Below are positions 12,311-20,161 of a stretch of 64,000 nucleotides of DNA, piece after piece. Position 1 is the first letter of the stretch. Every line of letters starts with the position of its first letter. Origin of the DNA: Methylobacillus methanolivorans. GTDB lineage: Bacteria; Pseudomonadota; Gammaproteobacteria; Burkholderiales; Methylophilaceae. A model generated the notes under the pieces. That model was not told the origin of the DNA. It worked only from the letters and a program-made list of their open reading frames with translations, and did no database searches. Both the position numbers and the translations under genes were made by a program. The DNA lies in contig NZ_JAJAVF010000002.1 of NCBI RefSeq assembly GCF_020531845.1, positions 717,543 to 781,542 of the forward strand, read 5' to 3'.

Positions 12311-14593
12311 ATGGACATCATTCATAAAACAACATCCCCACAGGAATACGCTCAGCCCAGCGGCCCAAAGACACAATCGCGTCAACCTTCGATGCTGACC
12401 TGGGAAATCATACGCAAAGGATTGGCGTATATCCTCAAGGGTAAAATGATGCTACCAGATAGCCACTTGCCACCGGCAGCACATGATGTTCCTGTTAACT
12501 TTGCGGGTGTAGGCGTGGCAACATCGGGCAACCCGGAGGTTGATGATTATGTGATTGCACGCCTGGATGAGCTCGGCCTACGCCAAGTACGGCTCGACTT
12601 CACCTATAGTGATATCGGACATGATGCAGCTCGTTTTCTGGAGCGTCTCCTTGAGAAAGACTTTAGCGTCATGTTGCACGTGGTTCAGCCATTTGATGCG
12701 GCCATCAATATGGAAAATGCTGCCGCCCAACAAACATGGCATCACTTTTTGCAGCAGGTACTAGCTCAGTATGGCAACCGCGTTGACATGATAGAAATTG
12801 GCTCGACCATCAATCGCAAGCGCTGGGCCGGCTATACCCCGCAGGGCTTCCTCAAAACCTGGGAAATTGCCTACCATGAGATAAAACAGCATGGCATCAA
12901 GTTGGCTGGGCCTAACATCAGTGATTTTGAACCGCTATATAACATTGGCCTATTGGAAATCCTACAAGAGCGTGGTCAGTTACCTGACGTGCATACTAAC
13001 AACCTGTTTAGTGAGCGATCCACGGAGCCTGAGCGTTTTGATCATCGCATTCTGAAATATCGACAAGCCACTGCACTGAAATTCAATCTAGTCAAAAAGG
13101 CACGGTTGTTGCACAAAATCACGGCAGACTATGGTGTTAAAGAAGTCATGTCGCCATCCGCCTTCTGGACATTGCCGCGCATTCTGCGTCTATTGCCAGA
13201 TGGCGAGCAAAAACAAGCTGATTACCTGGCACGCTACATGATCCTTTGCGCCGCCTCTGGTGCCTTAAGCCAAGCTTTTTGGGGTCCACTGATCTGCTAC
13301 CGCGAAGGCCTGATTGATGATGGCAGCGAAAGTTACCCCGAACTGGAACGTATCACCCACTATGCTAGTGTGACGGGAGATATTAGGCAGTTTAGGCCCA
13401 GGCCGAGCTTTTACACTATGCAAGCCTTTATCAGCCTGATTCCTGGCCGCCATTATCTAGGCGCTTTGCGCAGCAGCCATGGATTGGAAATACATGCTTT
13501 CAAAGACCAGAACACCTTGGTGCATGCGGTCTGGACTACCAACGGTAAAGGCGCGGTACTGGCAGACCATTATCAACTCAATGACCTGCAACAAGCCCAA
13601 TACACTAGCCGCGAAGGAAAAGAGCCATTGGCAAGGCCTGGTTTGGCAAGCGAATCGCCACTCTATATCACCTGGCCATCGGGAAGGAACATCACCTTGA
13701 AAACAGAAAAAGGCCTATTCGCCAACCTATCGATTCAGCGTCATGGTGAAGAAAAGCACCATCACGCTTATCAAGATCATGAATGGCGTGGCATCCTAGT
13801 CGCAAGCAATGACGAAGAAGCTGCTTTGCTTAGTCATACCCTGCATCCATCGCGCCTGCCCAAGCCATCCAAGGATGCTATCTTGCGCAAGGCACGCAAT
13901 GCAATCTGGACGATAGATGATCCACGAGATCCTGGCCGCAAGTTGGTGGTCAAGCAACCGGTCAAAATGCATGCTCACAAAAAACTGTTTGATCAATTCA
14001 AGTTATCCAAAGCCAAGCGTAGCTGGAACGGTACCAACGAGCTGTTACGTCGAGGTGTAGACGCCGCGGCACCCGTTGCCTACTTTGAAATGCATGGCGA
14101 TCGCTCCTTGCTACAGAACTACTATATCTGTGAATTTGTTCCGACAGATTTCTCGATCAGGGATATTTTTGCAGCATTCAACAATGGCGAGACTGCCTAT
14201 TTGGGAGTGACTGCTGAGCAAATCTACCCGCAACTGACACGCTACCTGCTCAACATGCATGCCAAGGGCGTATTCTTTCGTGATCTTTCTGGCGGCAATA
14301 TTCTGGTGACAAAGCTCGAGAATGAGCAATTAGGATTCTCCCTGATCGATACCAATCGCGCCCATTTCTTTAACCATGGCACACCTTTGCCCAAACGGCT
14401 TTCGGACCTGACGCGTGTATGCGTAAAGCTCCCCTGGCACAGCCGTAATCAACTGGTTGGTATGTATTTAAAAGAGCTCAATCAACCGTTTGGGTGGCGT
14501 CAACGACTGCCTTTTCATCTTTATGATTTCAAGGTTGGCATGAAGAAGCGAATTGGGCGTAAAGCGATCAAACGCCTGTTTAAGAAAAAATAG
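12311..14593 (+). CDS. Glycosidase-fold / lipopolysaccharide-kinase-fold fusion protein
   Basis: A 760-residue protein with two apparent halves. Residues about 60-400 look like a (beta/alpha)8 glycoside hydrolase of clan GH-A (RQVRLDFTYS, MLHVVQPFD, IEIGSTINRKRW, PSFYTMQAFISLIPGRHY). However, the usual acid/base NE pair of this clan is replaced by ST at about 165-166. Residues about 525-745 look like the Kdo/WaaP protein-kinase-like family: a lysine in LVVKQ (about 548), the catalytic loop FFRDLSGGNIL (Asp658, Asn663) and the metal-binding Asp680 in LIDTNRAHF. No signal peptide or membrane segment is seen, so it is probably cytosolic. It follows the LTA-synthase-like gene by 4 bp. A role in making or phosphorylating a surface glycan is inference. 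Confidence 0.7.
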   Translation: MDIIHKTTSPQEYAQPSGPKTQSRQPSMLTWEIIRKGLAYILKGKMMLPDSHLPPAAHDVPVNFAGVGVATSGNPEVDDYVIARLDELGLRQVRLDFTYSDIGHDAARFLERLLEKDFSVMLHVVQPFDAAINMENAAAQQTWHHFLQQVLAQYGNRVDMIEIGSTINRKRWAGYTPQGFLKTWEIAYHEIKQHGIKLAGPNISDFEPLYNIGLLEILQERGQLPDVHTNNLFSERSTEPERFDHRILKYRQATALKFNLVKKARLLHKITADYGVKEVMSPSAFWTLPRILRLLPDGEQKQADYLARYMILCAASGALSQAFWGPLICYREGLIDDGSESYPELERITHYASVTGDIRQFRPRPSFYTMQAFISLIPGRHYLGALRSSHGLEIHAFKDQNTLVHAVWTTNGKGAVLADHYQLNDLQQAQYTSREGKEPLARPGLASESPLYITWPSGRNITLKTEKGLFANLSIQRHGEEKHHHAYQDHEWRGILVASNDEEAALLSHTLHPSRLPKPSKDAILRKARNAIWTIDDPRDPGRKLVVKQPVKMHAHKKLFDQFKLSKAKRSWNGTNELLRRGVDAAAPVAYFEMHGDRSLLQNYYICEFVPTDFSIRDIFAAFNNGETAYLGVTAEQIYPQLTRYLLNMHAKGVFFRDLSGGNILVTKLENEQLGFSLIDTNRAHFFNHGTPLPKRLSDLTRVCVKLPWHSRNQLVGMYLKELNQPFGWRQRLPFHLYDFKVGMKKRIGRKAIKRLFKKK

Positions 14594-14624
14594 CATTTTA
14601 TTTGTATTAATTGGCTTGTAAGCG

Positions 14625-14653
14625 TTGACAGGCAACATCTGGATCATTAATAT
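14625..14653 (+). promoter_or_regulatory. Strong sigma-70 promoter of the tRNA-Ala/tRNA-Glu unit
   Basis: TTGACA (14625-14630), a 17-bp spacer, then TAATAT (14648-14653). The next bases are GC-rich (GCGGC), which is typical of stringently controlled stable-RNA promoters. It lies 14 bp upstream of tRNA-Ala. Confidence 0.85.
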
Positions 14654-14667
14654 AGCGGCTCTTTTTC

Positions 14668-14743
<76 letters not shown>

Positions 14744-14783
14744 AAAATAGATATTCGGATTATTCTGGATATCTGACGATGAA

Positions 14784-14859
14784 GTCCCCATCGTCTAGAG
14801 GCCTAGGACATCGCCCTTTCACGGCGGTAACCGGGGTTCGAATCCCCGTGGGGACGCCA
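14784..14859 (+). tRNA. tRNA-Glu (anticodon TTC)
   Basis: Acceptor GTCCCCA/TGGGGAC, anticodon loop CTTTCAC (anticodon TTC), T arm GGGG TTCGAAT CCCC, and an encoded GCCA end. It is 40 bp downstream of tRNA-Ala and followed directly by a terminator. Confidence 0.97.
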
Positions 14860-14864
14860 GTAAA

Positions 14865-14895
14865 TAAAAAACCCAGCATTAGCTGGGTTTTTTAT
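14865..14895 (+). terminator. Rho-independent terminator, tRNA unit and possibly pldA
   Basis: Stem ACCCAGC/GCTGGGT (14871-14877 and 14882-14888) with an A run before and a T run after. It should terminate the tRNA transcript on plus, and the flanking A run lets it also work for pldA on minus. Confidence 0.9.
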
Positions 14896-14920
14896 TGCCT
14901 AAAATTACGCCAAATCAGCA

Positions 14921-16102
14921 TTATCGCGTCACAGAAATCCCCAATCTAATCTGGGTATCCCTTTCCTTATCATAATCAAGCAGCGTTTCGCCATAGCCCG
15001 AGAAAAGTTGTAGATGGGCAAATGTGCCTGTACGCGACAGGATACGATCACTCAGAGGATATGAAATATCCAGCTGCCCTGAAGCGTAACCCTTGGTACC
15101 TTGCCGGTAAAGCCCCGTTACCATCAAGCCATCTTCTCGCCCATACCGTAACTGCCAATCTGCATATCCACGATAATGCTGAATATCAGGGTTTTCATCC
15201 TTGTCGAGATAGGCATAAATTTTGGGAGAAAATGTCAATCGACGACCATTGGCGAATTCCATATGCCAACTTGGGCGCAGGTAGGCAATATTAAGCGATC
15301 GAGAGTCTACTCCTCCCTGCCCGTTTGACTCATGTTCAATACCTAAACGCCAACTATCAGGAAACAAGCCATGAGAGCTTCCTGCCCAGCGATAAAACAA
15401 TCCTGGCCTGTAACTGGTATCTCGGAATGGGCTAGAATCCCCTCCAATATCCCAGAGTGTGGTTTGGGTGTAACTGAAATATAAATTACTCAGGAATGGA
15501 GCATATTGCGCCACAGATCCTTTAGGCTCAAATGGGCGATATTTAAAACTAATCTGAAAGCGCGCATCTGCACCATGTTCCTCGCCATTGCCGAAGACAA
15601 AATAAATCGGCTCTTCCGGGCTTAATGCAGGTTCATCACCTGGGGCAGCAATCACAACCTGCGGTGCCACATTAGAGGATGCTGCAGTCTTATCCAGCTC
15701 TTCAGCTTGCAATGCAGCGGTTTCTACAGGTGCATTTTCAGTATTAGCTAATAGTAAAATAGTATTGGAAGATTGCCTCGTCAATGTCGCGCGCACCACG
15801 CCAGCAAAGCTTTGTCGAGGCGTTCCGATGTATATCCTTCCTAATGGATTTTCATCACTACTTTCCTGTAGCGTTAACTCGACTTCATCGCTAACACCAG
15901 CCCCTGTCAAACTTAACTGTATAACTTGCGGCCACCCTTCATTACTGTTGGGCTTGATGATTTGCATGGATAGGGCTTGCCCGACATTGACAGACTCACC
16001 TTGAGCAACCATCAACCACTGTGTTTCAGCCCATGTTAATTGGGATGGCAGCACCAATATAAAACCCATCACTACCGCGCGCAGATAATGAGGAAAATGC
16101 AT
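14921..16102 (-). CDS. pldA: Outer-membrane phospholipase A1 (PldA)
   Basis: An outer-membrane beta-barrel phospholipase that degrades misplaced phospholipids. A signal peptide ends near residue 25 (LTWAETQ). The catalytic triad can be placed in the OMPLA pattern: His257 and Ser259 in EHESNGQGG, and Asn271 fourteen residues after the His, the same spacing as in E. coli. The barrel occupies about 180-393 and ends in an aromatic-rich strand. About 150 extra residues lie between the signal peptide and the barrel (393 against 289 in E. coli) and look beta-rich. It is convergent with the tRNA unit. Confidence 0.92.
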   Translation of the reverse strand: MHFPHYLRAVVMGFILVLPSQLTWAETQWLMVAQGESVNVGQALSMQIIKPNSNEGWPQVIQLSLTGAGVSDEVELTLQESSDENPLGRIYIGTPRQSFAGVVRATLTRQSSNTILLLANTENAPVETAALQAEELDKTAASSNVAPQVVIAAPGDEPALSPEEPIYFVFGNGEEHGADARFQISFKYRPFEPKGSVAQYAPFLSNLYFSYTQTTLWDIGGDSSPFRDTSYRPGLFYRWAGSSHGLFPDSWRLGIEHESNGQGGVDSRSLNIAYLRPSWHMEFANGRRLTFSPKIYAYLDKDENPDIQHYRGYADWQLRYGREDGLMVTGLYRQGTKGYASGQLDISYPLSDRILSRTGTFAHLQLFSGYGETLLDYDKERDTQIRLGISVTR

Positions 16103-16170
16103 GTTTTTCCTGATCTATAAGTTAAGGATATGTCGACATACTAATCGGGATATGGCTTAACTTGGACAAT

Positions 16171-16695
16171 TCAGGTGATATTTTGTGCCCGCTGCTCATC
16201 ATCGTCTTGTACTCGATATTCGAGATAGCGCAATGCTGCCTGAAAAATGGCAGCATCTTCAGCACCCCACACATTGCCAGCATATCGCAATATAAAAGCA
16301 ATCGCGACAATACATCCCTTTCCATTTCTCACCGGTGCTGCCAGATAGCTGCCCCGAATCTTATCGCAACCATGCTTTGATTTTGCCTCCATATACACAG
16401 CATAAGAAACGCTCGCATATTGCAAAACATCTTCCTTTGATATGCCAATATATTGCTGGAGGTACAGATATTTTTCCTCAAGAGTATGAGTAAAAATAGC
16501 CGATGCAGCCAATATCTGCTGGATAGTTTGAAGTAGTTCGGAGTTACGTGATGGTAGCGAAGGATTTATTAAATACAGTTGCCTTATTAATAAAACAAAA
16601 GCATACGGCCCCATATATGGGTTGCATATAGGAACATCAAGAGTATGATAATCCATTGACACTGCTTGCTTTAATTCCAGTTTCAACTGGAGCAT
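16171..16695 (-). CDS. Hypothetical protein, possibly GAF-like
   Basis: A 174-residue cytosolic protein that I do not recognise. The C-terminal part (GSYLAAPVRNGKGCIVAIAF...GAEDAAIFQAALRYLEYR, about 115-160) has the layout of the last strands and helix of a GAF domain, but the match is only by eye. It is AT-richer than the flanking genes and starts 118 bp from a divergently transcribed phage-type repressor, which suggests shared control. No membrane or signal segment is visible. It lies in a small islet between pldA and tRNA-Ser, and acquisition by transfer is plausible but unproven. Confidence 0.6.
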   Translation of the reverse strand: MLQLKLELKQAVSMDYHTLDVPICNPYMGPYAFVLLIRQLYLINPSLPSRNSELLQTIQQILAASAIFTHTLEEKYLYLQQYIGISKEDVLQYASVSYAVYMEAKSKHGCDKIRGSYLAAPVRNGKGCIVAIAFILRYAGNVWGAEDAAIFQAALRYLEYRVQDDDEQRAQNIT

Positions 16696-16728
16696 AGCTG
16701 CATAATTTATTGGGGAAAAGGGTTTAAA

Positions 16729-16738
16729 TTGTATACAA
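16729..16738. promoter_or_regulatory. Palindrome in divergent repressor intergenic region
   Basis: The perfect 10-bp palindrome TTGTATACAA lies in the 118-bp AT-rich space between the GAF-like gene (minus) and the Mu-type/S24 repressor (plus). It is a natural candidate operator for the repressor, based only on symmetry and location. Confidence 0.3.
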
Positions 16739-16813
16739 CTCTATGCAATCGAATCCAAACACTATAGTAAATAAGCAAGTGTTAATTGTCAAACATTAAA
16801 TCGATAATTTATT

Positions 16814-17533
16814 ATGAAAACCTCTACCCCCCCTGAAGTTGAGAATGAAGAATCTTATTTCTCGTGCAAAGAACTTGCTGAATTACGCCTACCCGGAAAG
16901 CCTGGCACCCGCCAAGGCTGGGATGTGATTGTTAATGCAGAAAAATGGCCTTATATCGAAGTGGCAAGCCGAGGTAGAAAAGGCAGGACAAAGAAATACT
17001 TACCACCCTCTATTGTGTTGCAGTTAATCAATAAGCAATATCCCAATGGTCGACCTGCCCCTTATCGATATGCAACAGGCCCAGGCAGCAAAGCACATAT
17101 AGCCAATGATTATTTTGTTTCCTCCAGCAAAGTTGATCGATACAAAAAACCTAATTATCGCTATGAATCCCTGGATGAATATTTGGTAGAAAGTATTGAC
17201 TTCAATCCATCCAGCAGCCAGTTAGATACTCCATTTCAGCATCTAAAGATATTCACGGTGAAAGGAACTAGCCTAGAGCCTTCTATGCATGATGGCGATG
17301 AGGTGTTGGTTGATATACGCTGCCGTGCTTTCGATGACAATGCTGTATATGTGATTGGACAGAATGACTTTATCCGCATAAAACGCGTGCAATTACGCTT
17401 GGATGGCACCGTTGTTGTCAGAAATGACAATGACGGAGATTTACCGCCGGAAATCTACAGTGCAGAGGAAGCCAAGTGCTTCAAAGTCATCGGAAAAGTT
17501 ATTCCATTCAAGTTTGGCCGCTTCAAGTTATAG
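16814..17533 (+). CDS. Phage-type transcriptional repressor with Mu-type HTH and S24 (LexA/CI-like) domain
   Basis: This 239-residue protein has an N-terminal Mu-repressor/transposase-type DNA-binding domain (about 14-75: SCKELAELRLPG, TRQGWDV, KWPYIEV). A C-terminal peptidase S24 domain follows (about 140-235), with Ser157 in EPSMHDGD and Lys190 in IRIKRVQ as the Ser-Lys dyad. No obvious Ala-Gly or Cys-Gly self-cleavage site was seen between the domains, so it may be a stable dimeric repressor. No other phage gene is nearby. It is divergent from the GAF-like gene and followed by a long perfect hairpin. Its targets are unknown. Confidence 0.85.
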   Translation: MKTSTPPEVENEESYFSCKELAELRLPGKPGTRQGWDVIVNAEKWPYIEVASRGRKGRTKKYLPPSIVLQLINKQYPNGRPAPYRYATGPGSKAHIANDYFVSSSKVDRYKKPNYRYESLDEYLVESIDFNPSSSQLDTPFQHLKIFTVKGTSLEPSMHDGDEVLVDIRCRAFDDNAVYVIGQNDFIRIKRVQLRLDGTVVVRNDNDGDLPPEIYSAEEAKCFKVIGKVIPFKFGRFKL

Positions 17534-17560
17534 TAGAACTATTTTGAAGTTGGGATAGAT

Positions 17561-17594
17561 AAACGGGGTAGCGACTTATGTCGCTACCCCGTTT
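17561..17594 (+). terminator. Perfect 15-bp inverted repeat downstream of the repressor
   Basis: Arms at 17561-17575 and 17580-17594 around a TTAT loop, 27 bp after the repressor stop. The arms end in AAA/TTT but no long T run follows, so it should work as a moderate terminator or 3' stabilising hairpin. Confidence 0.65.
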
Positions 17595-17724
17595 CATGAA
17601 TGCCTGCTAATAATCTCAAAAACTATCTCAATAGACTATCAAGCCGCTATTTATGGAGTGGCTACTACAGAAACAGGCTGATTGGGCAAGTTATTCGAGA
17701 GCCTAAGGTAAATAAGCGCTAAAC

Positions 17725-17742
17725 GCCCCAAATATGCCCCAA
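17725..17742. repeat. Short direct repeat resembling integrase arm-type sites
   Basis: Two copies of GCCCCAA (17725-17731 and 17736-17742) with an 11-bp period lie 45 bp from the 3' end of tRNA-Ser. The spacing of one helical turn, the sequence style and the place beside a tRNA 3' end resemble tyrosine-integrase arm sites. No integrase gene is present. Confidence 0.35.
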
Positions 17743-17786
17743 GAAAATTCTGACTTGCTTGAAACCGCTAGCTGACGCGGTTTTAT

Positions 17787-17874
17787 TGGCGGAAGCGGTG
17801 AGATTCGAACTCACGAACCCTTGCGGGTCGCCGGTTTTCAAGACCGGTGCCTTCAACCACTCGGCCACACTTCC
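17787..17874 (-). tRNA. tRNA-Ser (anticodon TGA)
   Basis: An 88-nt class II tRNA with acceptor GGAAGTG/CGCTTCC, an anticodon loop reading CTTGAAA (anticodon TGA), a long variable arm (CGACCCGCAAGGGTTCG region), a T arm and an encoded GCCA end. Its 3' end faces the pldA-side islet. It lies downstream of def on the same strand. Confidence 0.95.
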
Positions 17875-17923
17875 GTTTTGAGAGTTTAATACCATTCAAC
17901 CGTGGTTTGGCTGAAAGGCCGCC

Positions 17924-17932
17924 ATTCTAGCA
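17924..17932 (-). promoter_or_regulatory. Candidate extended -10 promoter for tRNA-Ser
   Basis: On minus the sequence reads TGC-TAGAAT, an extended -10, about 50 nt upstream of tRNA-Ser and just downstream of the def stop. The -35 region (overlapping the end of def) is poor. Confidence 0.4.
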
Positions 17933-17937
17933 CAAGA

Positions 17938-18471
17938 TTAATCGTCTTCCACAACCATCCCGGGGAAAAGTACATCTGTAAAGCCAAACTGCGCCAGATC
18001 ACGAATGCGCATGGGATAGAGAATGCCATCAAGGTGATCACATTCATGCTGTACCACTCTTGCATGAAAACCGCTCACGAGACGATCTATGGGCTTGCCA
18101 TATTGATCAAATCCACTGTAATGCAATCGTTGATAACGCGGCACCACGCCACGCATGCCAGGAACCGAAAGGCAGCCCTCCCAACCATCTTCCAGCTCTT
18201 CGCCAATCGGGGTTAGCGTTGGGTTGATCAATACGGTATACGGAACTTGCTCTGCATCTGGATAGCGTGGATTATGACCCACGCCAAAAATCACGATGCG
18301 CAGGCTTACTCCGATTTGTGGTGCAGCAATACCAGCACCGTTCAGGTGCGCCATTGTGTCCTCCATATTCTTGATCAAAGCGTGGAGTTCAGGTGTATCG
18401 AATTGCTGGATAGGAGCTGCTTTTTGCAATAGCAGCGGCTCCCCCATTTTCAATACAGGCTTAACAGGCAT
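17938..18471 (-). CDS. def: Peptide deformylase
   Basis: A metalloenzyme that removes the formyl group from N-terminal Met of nascent proteins. All three family motifs are present: GIAAPQIG (about 47-54), EGCLSVPG with metal-ligand Cys100, and QHECDHLDG with His142, Glu143 and His146. At 177 residues it is typical. Its start overlaps the end of the phosphorylase gene by about 11 bp, so the two are co-transcribed. It is not next to fmt here, which suggests this may be one of two paralogues. Confidence 0.96.
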   Translation of the reverse strand: MPVKPVLKMGEPLLLQKAAPIQQFDTPELHALIKNMEDTMAHLNGAGIAAPQIGVSLRIVIFGVGHNPRYPDAEQVPYTVLINPTLTPIGEELEDGWEGCLSVPGMRGVVPRYQRLHYSGFDQYGKPIDRLVSGFHARVVQHECDHLDGILYPMRIRDLAQFGFTDVLFPGMVVEDD

Positions 18472-19207
18472 GGCCGACCACTACCCTTTCGATGAGGTTA
18501 CGAACGCGTTGCATGGCTTCATTCAATACATCACCCATGTGATCGTACTGGATTCCATGCACACTGCTCCCCCTGCCTGCCGCATGATTGGCTACCGGGC
18601 AAATGGCGGCATAATGCATGTCGAGCTCGCGTGCGAGCGCTGCTTCCGGCATACCTGTCATGCCTACCATGGTTGCGCCGTCCCTTTCCAAGCGATTGAT
18701 TTCCGCTGCCGTTTCCAGGCGAGGACCTTGCACGCAAGCATAGACTCCCCCATCAATCACTACCTCATCAATATTTACCGCGGCCTCCAGACATAAGTTA
18801 CGCAACCTTGCACTATAGGGCTCAGTAAAATCAATATGTTTCACTGGCAATTCACCACCATCATAATAGGTGTTTTTGCGACCATGCGTATAATCAATGA
18901 TCTGGTCTGGCAAGGCAATCGCGCCGGGATTAAGGCTTTCATGAATACCGCCAACGCTTGCGACAGAGACAATATCGCGCACGCCTTCAGAATGCAGCGC
19001 CCAGATATTGGCGCGATAATTGACGATATGAGGTGGAATGGTATGCCCATGCCCATGCCGTGGCAGGAAAATGACTTCGTAGCCGCAAATATCCCCATAG
19101 GTTAATGGGCCGGAAGGTTCGCCATAGGGCGTACGTACAATCTGCCTGCGTTTAATCTTGAGATTAGCCAGCTTGGTTAGCCCTGTACCACCAATAATAC
19201 CTAGCAT
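18461..19207 (-). CDS. S-methyl-5'-thioadenosine/thioinosine phosphorylase
   Basis: A purine nucleoside phosphorylase of the MTAP family that salvages the methylthio nucleoside formed in polyamine and AHL metabolism. Family motifs are IIGGTGL at the N terminus, the phosphate-binding [15 protein letters not shown] and VGMTGMPEA. Where adenine-specific MTAPs have the base-binding Asp (TDYD), this protein has Asn (ANHAAG). That favours a 6-oxopurine and hence methylthioinosine, and would require a separate deaminase; this is inference. I chose the ATG at 19207 (MLGIIGG) rather than one 14 codons upstream because it matches family N termini. It is divergent from hpnC. Confidence 0.88.
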   Translation of the reverse strand: MLGIIGGTGLTKLANLKIKRRQIVRTPYGEPSGPLTYGDICGYEVIFLPRHGHGHTIPPHIVNYRANIWALHSEGVRDIVSVASVGGIHESLNPGAIALPDQIIDYTHGRKNTYYDGGELPVKHIDFTEPYSARLRNLCLEAAVNIDEVVIDGGVYACVQGPRLETAAEINRLERDGATMVGMTGMPEAALARELDMHYAAICPVANHAAGRGSSVHGIQYDHMGDVLNEAMQRVRNLIERVVVGHAC

Positions 19208-19306
19208 GAAAACTCCACTGTGACGGATGAACACATTGTAGCGCAACAATCTTCACTTGCCACAAGACGCGATGACAGGCGTTTTATGGCATACTTTAGG
19301 CCGCTT

Positions 19307-20161
19307 ATGACCACATCCACTCAAGCTACTATCCAGCAGAGCATGGCGCTTGCCAAAGCCCATTACGAAAACTTCCCAGTCGCCTCTGTGCTTCTTCCCA
19401 AGGATTTGCGTACTCCCGTTGGCTTGATCTACGCTTTTGCTCGCCAGGCTGACGACTTTGCCGACGAAGGTGATTTATCTTCCGAAGAGCGTCTAGCCTT
19501 GCTCGATGGCTTTCGCACACAACTTGATCAAATCAGGAGTAATGCAACACCTGACACTCCTTTATTCCAGGCGTTGCAAGCCATGATCAAGGAGCGTAGC
19601 CTGCCACTGGACCCGTTTTACGATTTGCTTTCCGCATTTAGCCAGGATGTTGTCAAAGCACGCTACGCCAATTTTGGCGAAGTCATCGATTATTGCCGCC
19701 GTTCAGCCAATCCAGTCGGGCGGTTGATGCTGCATTTATACCAGGCTGCTACGCCCCGCAACATTGCCTTGTCAGACGCAATCTGCACCTCGTTGCAGAT
19801 CATCAATTTTCTACAGGATGTTGAGATCGACTATCGCAAGGATCGCATCTACCTGCCGCTGGATGAGTTACAAAAATACAAGGTGAACGAACAGCAGATT
19901 GCCAATAAAAACACCCAGGGCACATGGAGCTTGTTAATGGAGTTCCAGATCAACCGTACTCGCAAGCTACTGCAATCTGGCGCGCCGCTAGGCTTGGCCT
20001 TGCCTGGGCGCATCGGTTTGGAAATGCGCATGATTATTGCCGGTGGGGAGCGCATTTTGAAAAAGCTACACCATGCCCGAGGTGATGTTTTCAACCAACG
20101 TCCAGTCCTTAAACCAACGGACTGGGCCTATATGCTGTACCGCGCGGTGAGGAAAAAATGA
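19307..20161 (+). CDS. hpnC: Squalene synthase HpnC (hydroxysqualene synthase)
   Basis: In the HpnCDE route this enzyme converts presqualene diphosphate to hydroxysqualene. It is an all-helical trans-isoprenyl diphosphate synthase fold with two aspartate-rich motifs: QADDFADEG (about 47-55) and LQDVEIDYRKDRIYLP (about 170-185). The ATG at 19307 gives 284 residues, starting with MTTSTQ; a longer in-frame ORF starts 29 codons upstream, but those residues are not family-like. It overlaps hpnD by four bases (ATGA). Squalene or hopanoid production is implied, though no squalene-hopene cyclase lies in this window. Confidence 0.93.
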   Translation: MTTSTQATIQQSMALAKAHYENFPVASVLLPKDLRTPVGLIYAFARQADDFADEGDLSSEERLALLDGFRTQLDQIRSNATPDTPLFQALQAMIKERSLPLDPFYDLLSAFSQDVVKARYANFGEVIDYCRRSANPVGRLMLHLYQAATPRNIALSDAICTSLQIINFLQDVEIDYRKDRIYLPLDELQKYKVNEQQIANKNTQGTWSLLMEFQINRTRKLLQSGAPLGLALPGRIGLEMRMIIAGGERILKKLHHARGDVFNQRPVLKPTDWAYMLYRAVRKK

